NCBI GenBank assembly: GCA_902790215.1
Contig: CADAQX010000008.1
Span: 62,001 to 126,000 of the forward strand
Source of the DNA: an uncultured Bacteroidota bacterium
Lineage (GTDB): Bacteria; Bacteroidota; Bacteroidia; Bacteroidales; P3
Direction of reading: 5' to 3'
DNA: 64,000 bases
This document shows positions 46,581 to 54,222 of this stretch, piece after piece. How positions within the stretch are numbered: the first letter of the stretch is position 1; the number at the start of each line of letters is the position of its first letter. The notes below the pieces were generated by a model. The model searched no databases and was not told the origin of the DNA. It saw only the letters and a list, made by a program, of their open reading frames with translations. The position numbers were made by a program, and so were the translations under genes.

Positions 46581-47618
46581 ATGAAACGAGGATTCGGTAG
46601 TGACAACCATTCGGGCATCAGCCCTGAAATCATGGAGGCTATAGCCTCTGCCAATGTCGATCATGCGCTGGCCTACGGCGACGACGAGTACTGCGAGCGT
46701 GCCGTGCAGCTCCTCCGGCAGGAGTTCGGCACGCAGGCAGGTGTCTATTTTGTATTCAACGGCACGGGTGCCAATGTGTTGAACATCGACGCCATGTGCC
46801 GCTCGCACCACGCTGTGGTCTGCGCCGAGACGGCACACATCAACGTCGACGAGTGCGGTGCGCCGCAGCGCATTGTGGGCTGCCGCCTACTCACGGTGCC
46901 GACCCCCGACGGCAAACTCACGCCCGAACTGGTCAAGACCCAGCTCCACGGCTTCGGTTTCGAGCATCACTCGCAGCCCCGAGCCATCAGCATCACGCAG
47001 CCCACGGAACTCGGCACCCTCTACTCGCTGGATGAAATCCGCGCCCTGGCCGACCTGGCACACAGCCACGACATGTATCTCCACATGGACGGTGCACGCC
47101 TGGCCAATGCCGCCGTGGCATTGGGCTGCACGTTCCGCCAGATGACCACCGACTGCGGGGTGGACTGCCTCTCTTTCGGTGGCACCAAGAACGGCATGAT
47201 GATAGGGGAGAGCGCCATTATTTTGAATCCAGCACTTGATGTAGAGCTCAAATACCGCCGCAAGCAGATGGGGCAGCTCAGCAGCAAGATGCGCTTCATG
47301 GCTGCCCAGTTCGAGGCCTATCTCTCCACCGGAGTGTGGCGCCGCAACGCCGAGCACAGCAACCGCATGGCTCAGCTGCTCTGCCAGTCGCTGCGCGAAG
47401 TGCCCGAGGCCAAAGTGGTCTATCCCGTCCAGGCCAACAGCGTCTTCGTGCAGCTGCCCAACAAGGTGTGGAACGCCCTGCTCGACGACTATTTCTTCTA
47501 CCTATGGGACGAGGCCACCGATGTGGTGCGCTGGATGTGCTCCTTCGACACGACCGAGGAGGATATCCACAACCTCGTCCAAGCCTTGAAGAAACGGCTT
47601 GCCGGTTTGAGGGTTTAA
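46581..47618 (+). CDS. ltaE: Low-specificity threonine aldolase
   Basis: 345 residues. This PLP enzyme splits L-threonine or allo-threonine to glycine and acetaldehyde. The fold type I pattern is clear: FGSDNHSGISPEIMEAI at the start, YVFNGTGANVL near 55, the cofactor lysine in SFGGTKNGMM (about 198-207), HMDGARLANA, and the C-terminal RWMCSFDTTEEDI. Low- rather than high-specificity is assumed by length and motif. It follows rho after a cassette and precedes a TrmH-type gene. Confidence 0.9.
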   Translation: MKRGFGSDNHSGISPEIMEAIASANVDHALAYGDDEYCERAVQLLRQEFGTQAGVYFVFNGTGANVLNIDAMCRSHHAVVCAETAHINVDECGAPQRIVGCRLLTVPTPDGKLTPELVKTQLHGFGFEHHSQPRAISITQPTELGTLYSLDEIRALADLAHSHDMYLHMDGARLANAAVALGCTFRQMTTDCGVDCLSFGGTKNGMMIGESAIILNPALDVELKYRRKQMGQLSSKMRFMAAQFEAYLSTGVWRRNAEHSNRMAQLLCQSLREVPEAKVVYPVQANSVFVQLPNKVWNALLDDYFFYLWDEATDVVRWMCSFDTTEEDIHNLVQALKKRLAGLRV

Positions 47619-47722
47619 GGGTTCAAAGGGTTTAAGGGTTCAAAGGTTTAAAGGTTAAAGGATTTGATACACTAAAACCTTAAAACCATAAAACCTTTCA
47701 CTTTTCAATTTTCAATTCCCCC
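47612..47722. repeat. Heptamer/octamer cassette before the TrmH-family gene
   Basis: GGGTTTAA and GGGTTCAAA words run to a loop near 47665, then TAAAACCTT-type words and TTTTCAATTTTCAATT. The left arm begins in the last codons of ltaE. Confidence 0.75.
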
Positions 47723-47729
47723 TTCAGAC

Positions 47730-48545
47730 ATGGTCATTCCCGTCACCGACCTTTCCCATCCGGGGCTGCAGCCCTACGCCCGGCTCACCGAGGCGCAGCT
47801 GCGCAACAGGCTCGAACCCGAACAGGGCATTTTCATTGCCGAAAGCCCCAAGGTGATACGGGTGGCTCTCGATGCAGGCTATGAGCCTGTGTCGCTCCTT
47901 ACCGAAGAGAAGCATATCGCAGGGCAGGCGGCGGACATCGTCGCCCGCCTTGCTTCTTTGCCGGTCTATACCGGCAGCCGCGACCTGCTGGCCTCGCTCA
48001 CCGGCTACGAACTCACGCGCGGTGTGCTGTGCGCCATGCGCCGCCCTGTGCTGCCCACGGTGGAGCGGATATGCAGTGGCAAACGCCGCATCGTGCTTGT
48101 CGATAACGTGGTCAACAGCACCAACACGGGCGCCATTCTCCGTGCTGCCGCAGCCTTGGGCATCGAAGGGATACTCTTCACACCCACCTGCTGCGACCCC
48201 CTGAACCGTCGCAGCGTAAGGGTGAGCATGGGCACCGTGTTCCAGATTCCCTGGACCTATTTCCCCGCCTGGCCTGTGCCGGGCACGGAGCAGCTGCACG
48301 CCTTGGGCTTCAAGACCGTGGCCATGGCCCTCACGCCCGACGCCATACCGATTGACACGCCCAGCCTGATGGCCGAAGAGCGGCTGGTCATCGTCATGGG
48401 CACCGAGGGTGACGGGCTGGACAGCCGCACCATCGACTCCTGCGACTACAAGGCCATTATCCCCATGCAGCGCGGTGTTGATTCGCTCAATGTGGCCGCT
48501 GCCGCCGCCGTGGCCTTCTGGCAACTGCGACAAATGAAGAAATAA
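47730..48545 (+). CDS. TrmH/SpoU family RNA 2'-O-methyltransferase
   Basis: 271 residues. The knot signatures VDNVVNSTNTGAILRAAAALG, VMGTEGDGLDSRTID and the C-terminal IPMQRGVDSLNVAAAAAVAFW mark the SPOUT family, which methylates ribose in tRNA or rRNA with SAM. An N-terminal domain (LRNRLEPEQGIFIAESPKVI) precedes it. The target base cannot be told. The last codons and stop are part of a tandem duplication that includes the priA end. Confidence 0.88.
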   Translation: MVIPVTDLSHPGLQPYARLTEAQLRNRLEPEQGIFIAESPKVIRVALDAGYEPVSLLTEEKHIAGQAADIVARLASLPVYTGSRDLLASLTGYELTRGVLCAMRRPVLPTVERICSGKRRIVLVDNVVNSTNTGAILRAAAALGIEGILFTPTCCDPLNRRSVRVSMGTVFQIPWTYFPAWPVPGTEQLHALGFKTVAMALTPDAIPIDTPSLMAEERLVIVMGTEGDGLDSRTIDSCDYKAIIPMQRGVDSLNVAAAAAVAFWQLRQMKK

Positions 48546-48721
48546 GAGGTAAGAAGTAAGAGCTATGAATTCTTGCCACTTAGTTCTTAATTCTTAACTC
48601 TTATTTTCTATTGAGGATCCTGCGATAAATCAAGAAATAAGAGGTAAGAAGTAAGAGCTATGAATTCTTGCCACTTAGTTCTTAATTCTTAACTCTTAAC
48701 TCTTATTTTCTATTGCGGGTC
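48525..48721. repeat. Tandem duplication of the trmH-priA intergenic region
   Basis: Unit 1 is 48525-48619 (95 nt) and unit 2 is 48620-48721 (102 nt). Each starts with the end of the TrmH-type gene (CTGCGAC/TAAATG/C), contains an AGAGGTAAGA-type hairpin, and ends with the priA stop region (CTATTG). They differ by a few bases and one extra AACTCTT heptamer in unit 2. Confidence 0.9.
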
Positions 48722-51211
48722 CACGTCGAAATGTATCTGAAGAGGCGACAGCGACTTGTCGCCCTTTATCTTGTCGCCTATCTCCATGATGATGCTCTTG
48801 GCCTGGGCGATGGCCTCTGAGCGTTCAAAGCGCATCATGATATTCTTTATGTAAAGCCCTCTCACGCGGGTGACACTGGGATATTCCGGCCCCACCACGC
48901 GGGTGCCGAACACCTGTTTCAACTCGTCGGCATAGCGGTTGGCGGCCTCGTTCAGCAGGTCGTTGTCGCGGTGCTTCAACGTGATATATATCAGCCTGTA
49001 GTACGGCGGGTAGCGGAACACGCGCCGCTCGGTAATCTGGCTTTCATACATCGACTTGTAGTCGTTGTCAATCACATTGCGGATGGCCTGGTGGTAGGGG
49101 TTGAAAGTCTGTATGATGACCTTCCCCTGATGGCCGTGCCGTCCGGCGCGCCCACTCACTTGGGTCATCTGCTGGAACGCCCGCTCAAAGGCGCGGAAGT
49201 CGGGGAAGTTGATGAGGTTGTCTGCACTCACGATGCCCACCACACTCACATGGTCGAAGTCCAGCCCCTTGGTAACCATCTGTGTGCCGACAAGGATGTC
49301 GATGCGGCGGTCCTGGAAATCGTTGATGATTTCGAGATACCGGTTCTTCTGCAGCGTGCTGTCCAGGTCCATGCGTGCCACCTTGGCATTGGGGAAGAGG
49401 ATGCTCAGGTCGTCCTCGATGCGCTCGGTGCCGAAGCCCTTCATGGTCAGGTGGTGGCCGTGGCAGGCGGGGCATTCCGTCGGCAGGGGGATGCTGTAGC
49501 CGCAGTAGTGGCACCGCAAGCCGTTGGTGGCCTTGTGATACACCAGCGACACGTCGCAGTGCTGGCAGTGGGGTGTCCAGTGGCAGTCGTCGCACTCAAT
49601 GCGCAGCGAGAAGCCCCTGCGGTTCTGGAAAAGGATGACCTGCTCGTGGTTGTCGAGGGCCTCCTTGATGTTTTCCAAAAGGAACTGCGAGAAATGGGTG
49701 GCCACCTGAGCCGTGCGGTCGCCCCGGTCGCGACGCAGCCGCGCGGTCTCCTCCTTCATGTCGGCACACAGCACCTCGGGCATCAGCAGGCCGCCGTAGC
49801 GCCGTTTCATCTCGCAGAATCCGTATTTGCCCTGCTGGGCGTTGAAATAGCTCTCTATCGAGGGAGTGGCCGAGCCCAGCACGGTGCGGGCATGCCACAG
49901 GCGTGCCAGGTAGATGGCGGCGTCGCGCCCGTGGTAGCGTGGCGCGGGGTCGTACTGCTTGTAGCTGCTGTCGTGCTCCTCATCCACGATGACCAGCCCC
50001 AGCCGCCGGAAGGGGAGGAACAATGCGCTGCGCGCCCCCAGCAGCACCTGGTACCGCTGGTTGGGGTCGTCGGTCATCGTGCGGTTCCACACCTCGGCAC
50101 GCTGCGACGCGCTGAAGCGGGAGTGGTACACCCCCACACGGTCGCCGAAATAGCGGCGCAGCCGGTTGATAATCTGTGCCGTCAGGGCTATCTCGGGCAG
50201 CAGGAACAACACCTGGTCGCCCTTGCGTATGGCATCGTCTATCAGTTTGATATACACCTCCGTCTTGCCCGACGAGGTGACCCCGTGGAGCAGTGACACC
50301 GCCTTGTCGCAGCAGCTCAGGTAGTCGTAGGCTGCCTGCTGCTCGTTGTTAAGCTGGATGGTGGCGGCCTCGGTGGTGCTCTCATACTGCTGCAGCCGCG
50401 ACTCCACCTGCTCTTCCTGCTGCAGCACGCCGTGCTTGATCAGGGTCTTCAAAGCCGAGTCCGAAATGACCTTGCCGTCGGTAGTGTCCAGCAGCATGCG
50501 TTTGGCCACGGGCAGTGCACCCATCTGGCTCATCTGCATATACTTCAACAGCACATCCACCTGCTTCTGTGTGCTGCGTTTCTGCTCCAGCGTGTCGAAC
50601 AGCTCCTTCAACCGTCCCTCCTCCTTGTATTCGGGGCTGAGGGAGATATAGGAAGCCGTGCGGGGCACGAACCGCTGGTGCAGCTCCTCCTCCATGACGA
50701 TGATGCGGCGTTCAATCATCGTGTTCAGCAGTGGCATCATCTTCTGCAGGCCGATAGCCCGGCTGATGTCGTCCACAGTCATCACGGGATGTTCCGTCAG
50801 GAGCATCACAATACGCATCTCGTTGTCGGTAAGGTCTGTCAGTTCCCCCGAGAAATCGGGATGGATGGAGACTGCCGACTCACTGGCCAGCCGGAAGGCG
50901 GAGGGCAGCGCAATGGACATGACATCGCCCACGTAGCACATGTAGTAAGTGGCAATCCATTCCCAGAATCGCAGCTGGTTCTCGTCCACAATGGGGTCGA
51001 TGTCGAGAATCGACAGCACATATTTTACCGTATAGTGCGGCACCTCCTGGTGCACACGCCTCACCACGGCGCTGTACAGCCGCTTGGGACCGAACTGCAC
51101 CACCACGCGCTGCCCCACGCGGATGGCATCGTTATACTCCTGCGGCACACGGTAGGTATAGGTGTCGTGGATGTGAAGTGGCAATATGACGTCGACAAAA
51201 AAAGTTTCCAT
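48710..51211 (-). CDS. priA: Primosomal protein N' (replication restart helicase PriA)
   Basis: 833 residues. PriA reloads replication forks. The N-terminal DNA-binding domain (residues 1-110) is followed by the helicase with Walker A GVTSSGKTEVY, DEEHD (LVIVDEEHDSSYKQ), the zinc cluster with paired cysteines (CDDCHWTPHCQHCD, LRCHYCGYSIPLPTECPACHG) and motifs V-VI (GTQMVTKGLDFDHV, QVSGRAGRHG). Its stop region was duplicated with the neighbouring gene end. Confidence 0.95.
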   Translation of the reverse strand: METFFVDVILPLHIHDTYTYRVPQEYNDAIRVGQRVVVQFGPKRLYSAVVRRVHQEVPHYTVKYVLSILDIDPIVDENQLRFWEWIATYYMCYVGDVMSIALPSAFRLASESAVSIHPDFSGELTDLTDNEMRIVMLLTEHPVMTVDDISRAIGLQKMMPLLNTMIERRIIVMEEELHQRFVPRTASYISLSPEYKEEGRLKELFDTLEQKRSTQKQVDVLLKYMQMSQMGALPVAKRMLLDTTDGKVISDSALKTLIKHGVLQQEEQVESRLQQYESTTEAATIQLNNEQQAAYDYLSCCDKAVSLLHGVTSSGKTEVYIKLIDDAIRKGDQVLFLLPEIALTAQIINRLRRYFGDRVGVYHSRFSASQRAEVWNRTMTDDPNQRYQVLLGARSALFLPFRRLGLVIVDEEHDSSYKQYDPAPRYHGRDAAIYLARLWHARTVLGSATPSIESYFNAQQGKYGFCEMKRRYGGLLMPEVLCADMKEETARLRRDRGDRTAQVATHFSQFLLENIKEALDNHEQVILFQNRRGFSLRIECDDCHWTPHCQHCDVSLVYHKATNGLRCHYCGYSIPLPTECPACHGHHLTMKGFGTERIEDDLSILFPNAKVARMDLDSTLQKNRYLEIINDFQDRRIDILVGTQMVTKGLDFDHVSVVGIVSADNLINFPDFRAFERAFQQMTQVSGRAGRHGHQGKVIIQTFNPYHQAIRNVIDNDYKSMYESQITERRVFRYPPYYRLIYITLKHRDNDLLNEAANRYADELKQVFGTRVVGPEYPSVTRVRGLYIKNIMMRFERSEAIAQAKSIIMEIGDKIKGDKSLSPLQIHFDVDPQ

Positions 51212-51221
51212 TTTCAGCCTG

Positions 51222-51229
51222 CAAAAGTA
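51222..51229 (-). promoter_or_regulatory. -7 element for priA
   Basis: TACTTTTG on the minus strand, about 11 nt before the priA start. No clear -33 match. Confidence 0.5.
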
Positions 51230-51280
51230 CGAAAATTTTCTTTCTTGCGTTACTTTTAAAAACAGAAAAAAATGAAAAAA

Positions 51281-51417
51281 TGAATTCGTTAATGTGTTAA
51301 TTCGTTAATTCGTTAGTCAAGGACTCACACAAATTGAATTCGTTAATTCGTTAATCGACTAACACAATAACACGTTAACACGTTAACACATTCTTCACCT
51401 TTCAATTTTCAATTCTC
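51281..51417. repeat. Octamer palindromic cassettes upstream of a glycosyltransferase
   Basis: GTTAATGT and GTTAATTC words, a GTTAGTCAAGGACTCACAC tip, then a second shorter palindrome with CACGTTAACAC, ending in TTTCAATTTTCAATT immediately before the start. Confidence 0.8.
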
Positions 51418-52620
51418 ATGACAAACACCAGCCCCCATATCATCGTCGCCGTCACCAACGACTTGGTCACCGACCAGCGCGTCGACCGCACCTGCCGCGC
51501 TCTCACTGCCGACGGCTGGCGGGTCACCCTCGTGGGGCGCCGGCTGCCGCACAGCCCCGAGCTTGCCCCGCGCGGATATGCCGTGCGCCGCATGAGGCTC
51601 CTCTTCCGCCGCACCGCTGCGTTCTATGCCGAATACAACATCCGCCTTTTCCTGCTGCTGCTCTTCAGCCGTGTCGACGCCCTTTTCTCCAACGACACCG
51701 ACACCCTGGCCGCCTGCTGCCTGGCCGCGCGCCTGCGCCGCAGAGCTCTCTACTACGATGCTCACGAACTCTTCCCCGATGTGCCCGAGCTGCAGGGTCG
51801 TCCACGCGTGCAGAACGTGTGGAAATGGATAGAACGCAAGGCGTTGCCGCACGTCACCCAGGCCTTCACCGTCAGCCAAAGCGTGGCCGACGAATACCGC
51901 CGCCGCTACGGCATCGACATGACAGTAGTCCGCAACGTCCCTGAAAGAATGGAGAATGGAGAATGGAGAATGGAGAATGGGATGCCGCACCAGGATAATA
52001 ACGCCACAGGTGACATGCCGTCTCAATTCTCAATTCTCAATTCTCAATTATTGTATCAGGGTGCGGTCAACATCGGGCGCGGCATCCGCGAAATGATTGA
52101 CGTGCTGCCCCTGCTGCCCGACTGCCGCCTTGTGGTGGCGGGCGACGGCGACCTGTTGGAGCAGATGAAGGCCTATGCCGCCGCCCAGCCGTGGCACGAC
52201 CGGGTGGAATTCCTCGGCCGTGTGCAGCCCGACCGGCTGCGCGCCCTCACCGCCCAGGCCACCCTGGGGCTCTGCCTGCTCGAAGACCTCGGTCTCAACT
52301 ACCGCTACTCCTTGCCCAACCGCATAGCCGACTTCGCCCAGGCCGGAGTCCCCGTCCTGGCCACCGACTTCCCCGAGATACGCCATGTCATAGAAGAGTA
52401 CGGCACCGGCACCTTCGTCGAGCCCCTGCCCGCTGAAAAGGAAGGCGAAGCCTATCGGCAATACCTCGCCCGTCTGGCCGAAGCCGTCCGCGACGCCCTG
52501 CGCCTTTGGCGCGACATGCCGGAGCAGGAGTACCGTCGCCGTTTCGCCCGCGCAGCCGACGAGCTCAACTGGCAGCACGAGCAGAAAAAGCTCCTCGCCG
52601 CCATGCAGCAGCCCCGCTGA
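51418..52620 (+). CDS. Family 4-type glycosyltransferase with an in-frame repeat
   Basis: 400 residues with a GT-B layout: N-terminal VAVTNDLVTDQRVDRTCRAL, acceptor half to about 175, then the nucleotide-sugar half (LYQGAVNIGRGIREMID, CRLVVAGDGDLLEQM, FLGRVQPDRLRAL, SLPNRIADFAQAGVPVLATD). Residues 177-211 (RMENGEWRMENG ... SQFSILNSQL) come from a heptamer palindrome that falls exactly in the interdomain linker, so the fold need not be broken. It probably modifies envelope sugars; the acceptor is unknown. The rest of a polysaccharide locus is not adjacent. Confidence 0.85.
   Translation: MTNTSPHIIVAVTNDLVTDQRVDRTCRALTADGWRVTLVGRRLPHSPELAPRGYAVRRMRLLFRRTAAFYAEYNIRLFLLLLFSRVDALFSNDTDTLAACCLAARLRRRALYYDAHELFPDVPELQGRPRVQNVWKWIERKALPHVTQAFTVSQSVADEYRRRYGIDMTVVRNVPERMENGEWRMENGMPHQDNNATGDMPSQFSILNSQLLYQGAVNIGRGIREMIDVLPLLPDCRLVVAGDGDLLEQMKAYAAAQPWHDRVEFLGRVQPDRLRALTAQATLGLCLLEDLGLNYRYSLPNRIADFAQAGVPVLATDFPEIRHVIEEYGTGTFVEPLPAEKEGEAYRQYLARLAEAVRDALRLWRDMPEQEYRRRFARAADELNWQHEQKKLLAAMQQPR
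51947..52049 (+). repeat. In-frame heptamer palindrome in the glycosyltransferase
   Basis: Left arm GAATGGA words (51947-51981), loop with CATGCC-like sequence, right arm TCAATTC words (52021-52049). The arms differ from perfect complement by one base per word. The reverse orientation would introduce stop codons. Confidence 0.9.
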
Positions 52621-52705
52621 CCCGCAGTCGTAGTATAGGCAACCTCCAATTATTCGGAATTAAGCATTACCAAGGTAATGCTCATTATATGATAATATGT
52701 AAAAA

Positions 52706-52899
52706 CATGAATTTCCGTTAATTATTCATTAATTTATCCCAAATCGGTCATTGGGATTTATGCAAGATGCCGGAAGAAATGCTGATATGGCATAAACAGA
52801 CCCTAAAAAGCGAGAAAGGATATAAATGTCGGCCTAATGACCGATTTGGGTTTATGGTCAATTAATGATAATTTGTGTTTATAAATCGGAATTATCATG
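52706..52899. repeat. 194-nt imperfect palindrome with 15-bp perfect inverted repeats
   Basis: CCCAAATCGGTCATT (52738-52752) and its exact complement AATGACCGATTTGGG (52836-52850) flank 83 nt. Outer arms start with CATGAATTTCCG and end with CGGAATTATCATG. An inner TTATGC / GCATAA stem is also possible. No ORF or transposase is inside. Confidence 0.75.
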
Positions 52900-52928
52900 A
52901 ATTTTTAGAGCTTGCCTATAATTAGTCT

Positions 52929-53070
52929 GTGAATGCTTGATTGCCTGAATGCTTGAATGAATGTGTTAATGCGTGAATGTGTTAATGTGTGAGTTCTTGG
53001 TGCATCAAAGACTCACGAATTAACGAATTAACACATTAACGCAATCAGAATTAAGCCGTCAAGCAATCAC
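52929..53070. repeat. Octamer palindromic cassettes
   Basis: TGAATGCTTGATTGCC words lead into a GTTAATGT-type palindrome. 52960-53052 is the inverted copy of 43449-43541 with 2 mismatches in 93 nt. It runs directly into repeat copy D. Confidence 0.9.
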
Positions 53071-53315
53071 TCAAGCGTCGTCATTTATTCGCTCGTTATT
53101 CGCTCGTTTTCCCTTTTGTTTCCGTTTCAGAAAGGGAAAAATGAGGAAAACATATCGGAAAACAATAAAATAAAGAACGATGCAACATCGAGCCCGGAAG
53201 GCGCATAGAGGAACGCTGGAGACAAATATGCAACAATATCGGAACGGTGAGGAAAGGTTGCGAAAGACGGCGTAATATCTCAAAGAATAAAAAGTAACTT
53301 CCGCGCGAAGCGGCA
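53071..53315. repeat. Dispersed ~240-bp element, copy D
   Basis: Fourth copy; it has an in-frame TAG and other changes in the frame that is open in copies B and C. Ends in CCGC-GCGAA-GCGG. Confidence 0.85.
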
Positions 53316-53328
53316 AGAAAGCAAAGAA

Positions 53329-53393
53329 AGAGGTAAGAGATAAGAACCAGGATAGTATGCCACAGTTCCTGGTTCTTAGTAGTTCTTACCTCT
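53329..53393. repeat. AGAGGTAAGA hairpin after copy D
   Basis: AGAGGTAAGAGATAAGAACC with near complement TTCTTAGTAGTTCTTACCTCT. Nearly identical to 2123-2184, also located just after a 240-bp copy. Confidence 0.8.
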
Positions 53394-53441
53394 AAATTCG
53401 TGCGGGATGTGCCGTAACGATTCCTGTTTTATTAGATTAAT

Positions 53442-53472
53442 TTTGTCAGTTAAAAAATAATTAGTATTTTTG
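53442..53472 (+). promoter_or_regulatory. Promoter for the toxin-antitoxin pair
   Basis: TTTG (53442-53445), 19 nt, TATTTTTG (53465-53472): a perfect consensus match, 21 nt before the antitoxin start. Confidence 0.8.
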
Positions 53473-53493
53473 CAAATTAAAATATATAAGATT

Positions 53494-53685
53494 ATGGCAA
53501 CGATTACACTTGAATATGACGGACGGAACAGCGCTATCAAGCAATTGATAGGGGTATTGCTCATGCTTGGGGCAAAGGAGAAGAAGGGCTACGATGAGAC
53601 GATGCAGGCCATGGAAGACTATCGTGACGGAAATGTCACGGTATGTGACAGCTTTGAGGATTACCTAAAAAAGGTGCATTCATGA
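53494..53685 (+). CDS. Antitoxin of a YafQ-type toxin-antitoxin pair
   Basis: 63 residues from the ATG at 53494; an ATG eight codons upstream would sit next to the -7 box. The sequence (MATITLEYDGRNSAIKQLIG, then a helix and acidic tail CDSFEDYLKKVHS) resembles short antitoxins found beside RelE/YafQ toxins in Bacteroidetes. It should bind and silence the toxin and, with it, repress the promoter just upstream. The stop overlaps the toxin start (ATGA). Confidence 0.75.
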   Translation: MATITLEYDGRNSAIKQLIGVLLMLGAKEKKGYDETMQAMEDYRDGNVTVCDSFEDYLKKVHS

Positions 53686-53960
53686 GACAGATTGTCTTTA
53701 CTTCACAGTATAAGCGTGACCTAAAGCTTGCATTGAGGCGCAATCTGCCTGAAGAGAAACTGAATGAGGTAATCAAATTGCTTGCCACAGACCAGCCTTT
53801 GCCAGCAGCTAATAAGGACCATGCTCTGCGGGGTAAGTTCCAAGGATTTAGAGAGTGCCATATTCTGCCAGATTGGTTGTTGATGTATCGCAAGGACAAT
53901 GATTTGTTGCAGTTGGTTTTGATGCGTACGGGTACTCATGCTGATTTGTTTGGAATGTAA
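53682..53960 (+). CDS. YafQ/RelE family mRNA interferase toxin
   Basis: 92 residues. YafQ enzymes cut mRNA on the ribosome. The C-terminal half carries the family pattern HALRGKFQGFRECHILPDWL, LMYRKD and TGTHADLF, which includes the histidines and aspartate expected at the active site (His in CHI, Asp in PDW, His in THADLF). Overlaps the antitoxin by four bases. No mobile-element gene lies beside it, only dispersed repeats. Confidence 0.85.
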   Translation: MRQIVFTSQYKRDLKLALRRNLPEEKLNEVIKLLATDQPLPAANKDHALRGKFQGFRECHILPDWLLMYRKDNDLLQLVLMRTGTHADLFGM

Positions 53961-53983
53961 TATGTTATTTAAGGGGTATTATT

Positions 53984-54020
53984 AGGGTCGTTACAGTGCA
54001 GGGGCGACCCTTTTCTTTTT
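53984..54020 (+). terminator. Terminator after the toxin-antitoxin operon
   Basis: AGGGTCG (53984-53990) pairs with CGACCCT (54005-54011), then TTTCTTTTTTT. Confidence 0.85.
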
Positions 54021-54054
54021 TTGTATATATAGAACCTTTATTTCATGAAAAATC

Positions 54055-54085
54055 ATTGCAAACATGAAAAAAAGTCGTATATTTG
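54055..54085 (+). promoter_or_regulatory. Promoter of the LRR gene
   Basis: ATTG (54055-54058), 19 nt, TATATTTG (54078-54085). An 11-bp imperfect hairpin (ATGCAAGCACC / GGTGTCTGCAT) follows at once, as in the lipoprotein leader. Confidence 0.7.
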
Positions 54086-54087
54086 CA

Positions 54088-54222
54088 AATGCAAGCACCA
54101 AGTGTATGGTGTCTGCATGTAATTGAGAAAGTGCATTATTTTATGATAATGGATGGCTCCACTTTCTTGTATTGTATAAAGACGTGCCGCCGGGCCGCGA
54201 CACAGACTAAACAACAAACACT
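54088..54222 (+). promoter_or_regulatory. Structured leader shared with the AT-rich lipoprotein gene
   Basis: Order: 5' hairpin, GAGAAAGTGCATTATTT, then from 54148 the 21-nt block beginning AATGGATGGCTCCACTTTCT, then CGGGCCGCGA and CAGACTAAACAACA before ATG. Same order as in 38660-38960, but with no extra ~170 nt in the middle. Confidence 0.75.

Larger units (their letters stand above)
52621..53493. other. Large intergenic region with stacked repeats
   Basis: About 870 nt without a gene: a 9-bp hairpin (AGCATTACC-AA-GGTAATGCT, 52663-52682), the 194-nt palindromic element, an octamer cassette, repeat copy D, an AGAGGTAAGA hairpin and the toxin-antitoxin promoter. Confidence 0.75.

Noticed and set aside
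52706-52899. Retron-like non-coding RNA
   Set aside because: No reverse transcriptase gene is nearby.
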